Shown: one piece after another, positions 6,151 through 10,588 of the stretch
Numbering within the stretch: position 1 is the stretch's first letter
Layout: every line of letters starts with the position of its first letter
Assembly: GCA_007118445.1 (NCBI GenBank)
Contig: SKRP01000128.1
Span: 1 to 10,588 of the forward strand
DNA from: Natronohydrobacter sp.
GTDB lineage: Bacteria > Pseudomonadota > Alphaproteobacteria > Rhodobacterales > Rhodobacteraceae
Direction of reading: 5' to 3'
DNA: 10,588 nucleotides
The notes under the pieces: model-generated
Told to the model about the DNA's origin: nothing
The model's database searches: none
Seen by the model: only the letters and a program-made list of their open reading frames with translations
Made by a program: the position numbers and the translations under genes

Positions 6151-7058
6151 CTCTTGCCTCTGCCTTCGCTTGCGTTGCCCTGCGCCTTAGCCGGTTTCGT
6201 CCTTTCCCGCCAGAGCGTATACAGCCCCGCCCCCACGATCAGCGCCGCCCCGGCCCAGGTCAGCGCATCGGGACGTTCGCCGAAAACCAGGATCGCGATG
6301 ACCAGCGCCGCGACCAGACGGCTGTAGCGGAAAGGCGCGACGGCAGAAACATCGCCGGTGCGCATCGCGCGCGTCAATGCGGTATAGGCGATCACGCCCG
6401 CAATCGCGGTCAGCACCATGAAACCCAGCCCCTGCGGCGCAGGCAGGCGCGGTGCGCCCGGTTCCACCACCAGCAAGACGACCCCCGCAAGCGTGACCAC
6501 GGCAAAGCCCAGCAGCGACAGTTGCGCCGGGCGCACTTCGGGCGGGCTGGTGCGGGTGGCCAGATCGCGCAGCGCAAAGCCCAGCATCCCGAGTACTGCG
6601 AAAATCGCTGTCGGCTCGAATTGCGCAGGTGTCGGGCGCAGCACCAGCAGAACACCGGCCAGCCCCACCCCCATCGCCAGCCAGCGGCGCGGGCCTGCGC
6701 GTTCGCCCAGCATAAACACAGCGCCCAGCGTCACGATGATCGGGGTTGCCTGCAGGATCGTCGTGGTCACGGTCAGGCTGTTGTAGAACAGGCTGAGCGC
6801 GAAGAAGAGCCGCCCCATCACCTCGGCCGCCGTGCGCGCCAGCAGGCGCGGTTGCAGATAGGCCGGGTGCCAGAGCGGGCAGCGCTGCAACCGTGCCACC
6901 ACCCCCGAGACAGCAAGCGCGATCAGCCCGAACAGGAGCGTCCCCATGCCCGGTGTCAGCCAGCCTGCGCCGGTGGCGTGTTTGAACAGCGCATCCTCGA
7001 AGGCAAAGCAGAGCATTGCCAGCATCATCCACAGCGCGCCGCGCAGATTGTCGCTCAT
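6147..7058 (-). CDS. DMT-superfamily EamA transporter
   Basis: A 303-residue inner-membrane protein made of two EamA repeats (about 6-135 and 150-285) and about ten hydrophobic helices, e.g. GALWMMLAMLCFAFEDALF at 7-25. Conserved family features include the end of repeat 1 (TTTILQATPIIVTLGAVFMLGE) and repeat 2 (RTGDVSAVAPFRYSRLV, then LVFGERPD). The C-terminus is basic and soluble (RERTKPAKAQ), as expected for a cytoplasmic tail. The substrate is unknown; relatives export amino acids or metabolites, or carry vitamins. It is set between rnc and era with 4-nt overlaps on both sides (7055-7058 and 6147-6150), so it is translated as part of that operon although it has no obvious tie to RNA processing. 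Confidence 0.93.
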   Translation of the reverse strand: MSDNLRGALWMMLAMLCFAFEDALFKHATGAGWLTPGMGTLLFGLIALAVSGVVARLQRCPLWHPAYLQPRLLARTAAEVMGRLFFALSLFYNSLTVTTTILQATPIIVTLGAVFMLGERAGPRRWLAMGVGLAGVLLVLRPTPAQFEPTAIFAVLGMLGFALRDLATRTSPPEVRPAQLSLLGFAVVTLAGVVLLVVEPGAPRLPAPQGLGFMVLTAIAGVIAYTALTRAMRTGDVSAVAPFRYSRLVAALVIAILVFGERPDALTWAGAALIVGAGLYTLWRERTKPAKAQGNASEGRGKR

Positions 7059-7741
7059 CTGCTTTGATCAAGCCGGGCCAGTAGCGCTGCAGCGGCGCGT
7101 TGCTCGGCGACACGCTTGCTGCCTGCGCTGGCGCTGGCGCTTTCACCGGTGGCAAGCCGCACCTCGATGGTGAAGCTGGGCGCATGATCCGGGCCGCTGC
7201 GGGCGGTTTCGACATATTCGGGCAAACCCGCCCCGCGCGCCTGAACCCATTCCTGCAGCATGGTCTTGGCATCGCGCGCATCCGCATCCACGCTGGTCAG
7301 CCGCGCGGCCCAGTGGCGCAGAATCAGCGCGCGCGCCGCCTCGAACCCGGCATCAAGATAGACCGCCGCGATCACCGCTTCCATCGCATCGCCAAGGATT
7401 GCGTCCTTGCGCCGACCGCCTGAGAGCATCTCGGACCGCCCCAGTTTCAGCGCCGCCCCCAGATCGAGCGCGCGGGCCACTTCGGCGCAGGTTTCCTTGC
7501 GCACCAGCGCATTGAAACGCGGCGCAAGCTGGCCCTCGGATGCGCTTTTGTCGGCCTCGAGCAGCGCTTCGGCCATCACCAGCCCCAGAACGCGGTCGCC
7601 CAGAAATTCCAGCCGCTGGTTATCCGGGCGCGAGGGCGAGGACATCGACGGATGCGTCAGCGCCCGGTGCAAAAGCTCCGGGCGCTTGAACTCATGGCCC
7701 AGCCGCTTGGCAAAGGCGCTCAGCTCGGCTGACAGTTTCAC
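7055..7741 (-). CDS. rnc: Ribonuclease III
   Basis: A 228-residue RNase III that cleaves double-stranded RNA, including 30S pre-rRNA. The catalytic domain shows the signature NQRLEFLGDRVL at 41-52 with E45 and D49, and GDAMEAVIAAVYLD with D118 and E121, the four metal ligands. Q42 stands where E. coli has E38, a substitution seen in other family members. SGGRRKDAILGD precedes the second acidic pair. A dsRNA-binding domain covers about 154-226 (AKTMLQEWVQ, then SKRVAEQRAAAALL). The start is GTG, overlapping the lepB stop as GTGA (7738-7741). The lepB-rnc-era order is classical, apart from the transporter inserted before era. Confidence 0.98.
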   Translation of the reverse strand: MKLSAELSAFAKRLGHEFKRPELLHRALTHPSMSSPSRPDNQRLEFLGDRVLGLVMAEALLEADKSASEGQLAPRFNALVRKETCAEVARALDLGAALKLGRSEMLSGGRRKDAILGDAMEAVIAAVYLDAGFEAARALILRHWAARLTSVDADARDAKTMLQEWVQARGAGLPEYVETARSGPDHAPSFTIEVRLATGESASASAGSKRVAEQRAAAALLARLDQSR

Positions 7742-8526
7742 TGCAGCCTCTGGAAAAAGCGATCCCCGCGCCAGGTCCAGACGAAAAACAGCGAGCGCCC
7801 TTCGGCCGAGAACACGACATGGCGCGCGCGCCCGATCAGATGGTCAAAGGGCACCATGCCGACGCCCCCCACCTGACGCGGCATCCGGCTGTCGAGCGAA
7901 TTGTCGCGATTGTCGCCAATGAAGAAGAAATGCCTGTCCGGCACGGTGAAAACCGGCGTGTTGTCGCCTGCGCCATTATCAACGATATTCAGGACCGGAA
8001 AGCTGACGCCATTGGGCAGGGTTTCGATCATGCGCGATTTGCGGCATTCACCGCCCTGCCCCACAGGTGCGTTCTCGCAGCGCGGAAACTGCCCGGCGCT
8101 GCCCTGCCGCTCATAGGTCTCGATGAAATCGCCAGCGGGTTCCTGCGGCACGGCCTCGTCGTTCAGATAGAGCACCCCGTCGCGCATCTGCACCCGGTCC
8201 CCCGGCAGGCCGATCAGACGCTTGATGTAATCCGCGCCGGTGCCCGGATGGCGGAACACCACGATATCGCCGCGTTCCGGGTCCGAAGCAAAGATGCGGC
8301 CATTGATCGGGCAAAGCGCGAAGGGGCAGGAATAACGCGAATAGCCATAGGCCATCTTGTTGACGAAGAGGAAATCCCCGATCAGCAGGGTTTCCTTCAT
8401 CGACCCTGACGGGATCCAGAAGGGCTGGAAAAACAGGGTGCGGAACAGACCCGCGATCAGAAGAGCAAAAACAATCGTCTTGATGTTTTCCCAAAGCCCG
8501 TCTTTCTTGCCGTCAATCGCGCTCAT
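7738..8526 (-). CDS. lepB: Signal peptidase I
   Basis: A 262-residue inner-membrane serine protease that removes signal peptides from exported proteins. One N-terminal membrane helix spans about residues 15-33 (IKTIVFALLIAGLFRTLFF). Catalytic S42 lies in IPSGSMKETLLIGDF and the general base K102 in DYIKRLIGLPGD at 99-110. The late signature GDNRDNSLDSR is at 204-214. Cysteines C67, C72, C150 and C161 could form periplasmic disulfides. The ATG has AGGGAAAG about 5-8 nt upstream. lepB is the first gene of a five-gene operon, and its promoter faces away from leuA. Confidence 0.97.
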   Translation of the reverse strand: MSAIDGKKDGLWENIKTIVFALLIAGLFRTLFFQPFWIPSGSMKETLLIGDFLFVNKMAYGYSRYSCPFALCPINGRIFASDPERGDIVVFRHPGTGADYIKRLIGLPGDRVQMRDGVLYLNDEAVPQEPAGDFIETYERQGSAGQFPRCENAPVGQGGECRKSRMIETLPNGVSFPVLNIVDNGAGDNTPVFTVPDRHFFFIGDNRDNSLDSRMPRQVGGVGMVPFDHLIGRARHVVFSAEGRSLFFVWTWRGDRFFQRLQ

Positions 8527-8558
8527 CTGTGCTTTCCCTGACCCGATACCTCGCGCGC

Positions 8559-8587
8559 TTCATGAGGGGGGGCGCGGATGGAGTCAA
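8559..8587 (-). promoter_or_regulatory. Candidate promoter of the lepB operon
   Basis: On the minus strand TTGACT (8582-8587) and CATGAA (8559-8564) are 17 bp apart, giving a leader of about 25 nt before the lepB ATG. The -35 is good and the -10 weak. It is the only reasonable match in the 142-bp divergent region on that strand. Confidence 0.45.
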
Positions 8588-8632
8588 GCCGCACGGCCCC
8601 TCGCGCACTGCTCGGCGCGGCCAGATTGGGGG

Positions 8633-8661
8633 TTTTCAAGCCCGGCGCACCTGCCTATAAG
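8633..8661 (+). promoter_or_regulatory. Promoter of the leuA leader transcript
   Basis: A -10 TATAAG (8656-8661) with TTTTCA (8633-8638) 17 bp upstream. The -10 is strong and the -35 weak. The predicted start falls at 8668-8669, that is, on the ATG of the leader peptide. Confidence 0.6.
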
Positions 8662-8668
8662 CAAGCCC

Positions 8669-8728
8669 ATGAACTTTTCTGTGACGCCTTGTCTGCTGCC
8701 CGGCCTGCTGCTGCTTAGCGGCCTCTGA
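8669..8728 (+). CDS. leuL: leuA leader peptide (19 aa, leucine-rich, probably leaderless)
   Basis: The ORF encodes MNFSVTPCLLPGLLLLSGL and stops with TGA at 8726-8728. Seven of 19 codons are Leu (five CTG, one CTT, one CTC), with four in a row at 8705-8716. No Shine-Dalgarno precedes the ATG, and the ATG begins 7 nt after the TATAAG box, so the mRNA probably starts at the AUG and is translated leaderless, as known for trpL of Sinorhizobium. The ORF ends 87 nt before leuA and its stop codon lies inside the first arm of a 10-bp stem. Leader peptides rich in the end-product amino acid are the hallmark of ribosome-mediated attenuation, and leuA attenuators are documented in proteobacteria. Identification rests on composition and position. 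Confidence 0.8.
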   Translation: MNFSVTPCLLPGLLLLSGL

Positions 8729-8773
8729 GCGTGTCCCGCATCGGGTGCGCCGCTCAGAGGTGACCAGCGCCCG
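8722..8773 (+). promoter_or_regulatory. leuA attenuator: two mutually exclusive RNA stems
   Basis: Stem A:B is a perfect 10-bp pairing CCTCTGAGCG (8722-8731) with CGCTCAGAGG (8751-8760); its 19-nt loop can hold a smaller CCCG/CGGG hairpin (8735-8738 with 8742-8745). Stem C:D pairs CGGGTGC (8742-8748) with GCGCCCG (8767-8773), 7 bp with one G-U. Nested folding cannot hold both. Arm A begins 6 nt after the Leu run and includes the leader stop codon, so a ribosome stalled at the Leu codons would cover A. Neither stem is followed by a T-run, so the off-switch mechanism (weak intrinsic, Rho or translational) is open. Confidence 0.65.
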
Positions 8774-8815
8774 CCGCCCGGACAAGCAAACAGACAGGAT
8801 TGACAGGAACATCCC

Positions 8816-10381
8816 ATGAGTGACGCAACAGCAAAACAGGACCATGTCCTGATTTTCGACACGACCCTGCGCGATGGCGAACAAAGCCCCGGCGCGACCA
8901 TGAGCCATGCCGAGAAGCTGGAAATCGCGGGCCTGCTTGATGAGATGGGCGTGGATATCATCGAAGCTGGTTTCCCTATCGCATCAGAGGGCGATTTTCA
9001 GGCGGTCAGCGAGATCGCGAAAAATGCGCGCAATTCGGTGATCTGCGGGCTGGCGCGGGCCAATGTCACCGATATCGACCGCGCCTGGGAGGCCGTGAAA
9101 CACGCGCCCCGCGCCCGGATTCACACTTTCATCGGCACCTCGCCCCTGCATCGCGACATCACCGCGCTGGATCAGGACGGGATGGTGCAGCGGATCCACG
9201 ATACCGTGACCCATGCGCGCAATCTGTGCGACAATGTGCAATGGTCGCCGATGGATGCCACCCGCACCGAGCATGACTATCTGTGCCGCGTGGTCGAAAC
9301 CGCGATCAAGGCCGGGGCCACGACGATCAACATCCCCGACACAGTGGGCTATACTTATCCGCGCGAAAGTGCCGATCTGATCGCCATGCTGCTGGAACGT
9401 GTGCCCGGTGCCGATGAGATCATTTTCGCCACGCATTGTCATAACGATCTGGGCATGGCGACGGCCAATGCGCTGGCGGCGGTCGAAGCGGGTGCGCGGC
9501 AGATTGAATGCACGATCAACGGGCTGGGCGAGCGCGCCGGCAACACGGCGCTGGAGGAAGTGGTCATGGCGCTCAAGGTGCGCAATGACATTCTGCCCTA
9601 CAACACCCGGATCGACACCACGAAGATCATGGGCATCTCGCGCATGGTCGCGGCTGTGTCGGGCTTTCCGGTGCAATTCAACAAGGCCGTGGTCGGCAAG
9701 AACGCGTTTGCGCATGAATCCGGCATCCATCAGGACGGGATGCTGAAAAACAAGGAAACCTTCGAGATCATGCGCCCCGAAGATATTGGCCTCGCCGCGA
9801 CCAATCTGGTCATGGGCAAGCATTCGGGCCGCGCGGCGTTACGCGCGAAACTGTCGGAGCTGGGCTATGAGCTGGGCGACAACCAGCTCAAGGACGTTTT
9901 CGTGCGCTTCAAGGCGCTCGCCGACCGCAAGAAGGAAGTCTATGATGACGATCTGATCGCACTGATGGCCGAAGCCAGCACAGCCGATGAGGAGTCCTAT
10001 CTGCAGATCAAGCGTTTGCGGGTGATCTGTGGTACCGAGGGGCCGCAGGAAGCGGAACTCACCATGCGGGTGGGCGGCGAAGAGAAATTCATCGATGCGA
10101 CCGGTGACGGGCCCGTGGATGCGACTTTCAATGCCGTGAAGATGCTCTATCCGCATGAAGCGCGGCTGGAGCTGTATCAGGTCCATGCCGTGACCGAAGG
10201 CACCGATGCGCAGGCCACTGTCAGCGTGCGGCTGGCGCTGGATGGCGTTGTCTATTCCGGCCAGTCCTCGGACACGGATACTGTGGTCGCCTCGGCCAAG
10301 GCCTATGTCAACGCGCTCAACCGGCTGGTGCTGCACCGCCATCGCGGCAATCTGTCAGCGCTGATGTCTTCGGCAAGCTGA
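8816..10381 (+). CDS. leuA: 2-isopropylmalate synthase
   Basis: A 521-residue enzyme condensing acetyl-CoA with 2-oxoisovalerate, the first committed step of leucine synthesis. The TIM-barrel active site is intact: LRDGEQSPG at 18-26 (R19, D20), metal ligands H207 and H209 in THCHNDLG, and N243 in GLGERAGN. HESGIHQDG (about 300-308) and GKHSGR follow. The C-terminal LeuA dimer/regulatory domain, about 375-515, carries leucine feedback sites in the family. The length matches E. coli LeuA (523). AGGA lies 7 nt before the ATG. It is divergent from lepB and preceded by a leucine leader peptide, so it is likely controlled both by attenuation and by leucine inhibition. No leuB, leuC or leuD is in the window. 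Confidence 0.98.
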   Translation: MSDATAKQDHVLIFDTTLRDGEQSPGATMSHAEKLEIAGLLDEMGVDIIEAGFPIASEGDFQAVSEIAKNARNSVICGLARANVTDIDRAWEAVKHAPRARIHTFIGTSPLHRDITALDQDGMVQRIHDTVTHARNLCDNVQWSPMDATRTEHDYLCRVVETAIKAGATTINIPDTVGYTYPRESADLIAMLLERVPGADEIIFATHCHNDLGMATANALAAVEAGARQIECTINGLGERAGNTALEEVVMALKVRNDILPYNTRIDTTKIMGISRMVAAVSGFPVQFNKAVVGKNAFAHESGIHQDGMLKNKETFEIMRPEDIGLAATNLVMGKHSGRAALRAKLSELGYELGDNQLKDVFVRFKALADRKKEVYDDDLIALMAEASTADEESYLQIKRLRVICGTEGPQEAELTMRVGGEEKFIDATGDGPVDATFNAVKMLYPHEARLELYQVHAVTEGTDAQATVSVRLALDGVVYSGQSSDTDTVVASAKAYVNALNRLVLHRHRGNLSALMSSAS

Positions 10382-10387
10382 GATATG

Positions 10388-10475
10388 GCGCGCCTCCCCC
10401 GATCCGGCAGAGCAGACCTGGGCAGGCGCGCAGATGGCACGGTTCTGCGCTCCCGGGAAGGTGCCCAACCGTGTC
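10388..10475 (+). terminator. Weak stem-loops after leuA, possible termination region
   Basis: Two stems follow the leuA stop: GCGCGCCT (10388-10395) with AGGCGCGC (10424-10431), 28-nt loop; and 10436-10444 with 10467-10475, 9 bp including one G-U, 22-nt loop. Neither has a T-run. They could mark a Rho-dependent or weak end, or be chance pairings in GC-rich DNA. Confidence 0.25.
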
Positions 10476-10558
10476 CTCAACGCAGCACAGGCGCGGCTCT
10501 GTCACGCAAACTTGCGCCGACCAGCGCAATTCGCGCGCCTGCTCTGCCCGCCCCCCCC

Positions 10559-10588
10559 TTTACCGCCCCCATATCCCCGCCCTATAAG
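10559..10588 (+). promoter_or_regulatory. Promoter-like sequence at the right edge
   Basis: The window ends in CCCTATAAG (TATAAG at 10583-10588), nearly the same as the CCTATAAG of the leuA leader promoter, with TTTACC (10559-10564) 18 bp upstream. A plus-strand gene probably begins just beyond the window. The region 10382-10588 holds no convincing ORF. Confidence 0.4.

Noticed and set aside
8984..9823. 279-codon minus-strand ORF inside leuA
   Set aside because: It is antisense to a clearly coding leuA with conserved active-site motifs. It resembles no family, is His/Arg/Gly-rich as expected of reverse-frame GC-rich codons, and has no ribosome-binding site.
10317..10529. 70-codon minus-strand ORF over the leuA end and the right spacer
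   Set aside because: It overlaps leuA by more than 60 bases, has no recognisable motif and no Shine-Dalgarno, and its composition gives no support.
10512..10529. Inverted repeat TTGCGC/GCGCAA in the right spacer
   Set aside because: Six base pairs with a 6-nt spacer is close to chance in this GC-rich region, and no regulator or repeat copy supports an operator.

Overview
This is a gene-dense, high-GC stretch of bacterial chromosome. Gene content and protein details fit an alphaproteobacterium of the Rhodobacteraceae/Paracoccaceae type: an L21 ribosomal protein with a long C-terminal tail, a DUF1491 gene coupled to era, a LabA-like NYN protein, and a single long Rsh (p)ppGpp enzyme next to rpoZ. 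The placement rests on recognising families, not on a database search. Nearly all genes are housekeeping. I see no insertion sequence, phage gene, CRISPR array, rRNA or tRNA.

Layout, left to right. (1) Positions 1-1519, minus strand: folK, rpoZ and the 5' part of rsh (cut by the left edge). (2) Positions 1624-2199, plus strand: a NYN-domain (LabA/DUF88) protein divergent from folK, ending at a perfect 19-bp inverted repeat that is probably a bidirectional terminator. (3) Positions 2387-4192, minus strand: a strong promoter, a leader of about 130 nt, rplU-rpmA, an intrinsic terminator, then a GNAT acetyltransferase with its own Shine-Dalgarno. (4) Positions 4250-4717, minus strand: a small secreted or outer-membrane PagL-like (lipid A deacylase family) protein in which the expected catalytic Glu is Asn. 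(5) Positions 4916-8526, minus strand: a compact operon lepB-rnc-DMT transporter-era-DUF1491 in which every junction is a 4-nt stop/start overlap. (6) Positions 8633-10381, plus strand: leuA, preceded by a short leucine-rich leader ORF and paired RNA segments that look like a transcription attenuator. The last 207 bases hold no convincing gene, only weak stem-loops and a promoter-like TATAAG at the very edge.

How the genes work together: the minus-strand blocks supply core growth machinery (RNA polymerase omega, stringent response, ribosomal L21/L27, rRNA processing by RNase III and Era, protein export by signal peptidase I, folate synthesis). leuA commits carbon to leucine and appears to be tuned by leucine supply through translation of its leader peptide.

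The most interesting signal is the leuA leader. The leader ORF (8669-8728, 19 codons, 7 Leu, four of them consecutive) has no Shine-Dalgarno, and its ATG lies 7 nt after a TATAAG -10 box, so the mRNA probably starts on the AUG itself. This resembles the leaderless trpL attenuator described in Sinorhizobium. Other points are the L21 helix-hairpin-helix tail, the PagL-like protein lacking its catalytic Glu, the DMT transporter inside the lepB-rnc-era operon, and the structured rplU leader.
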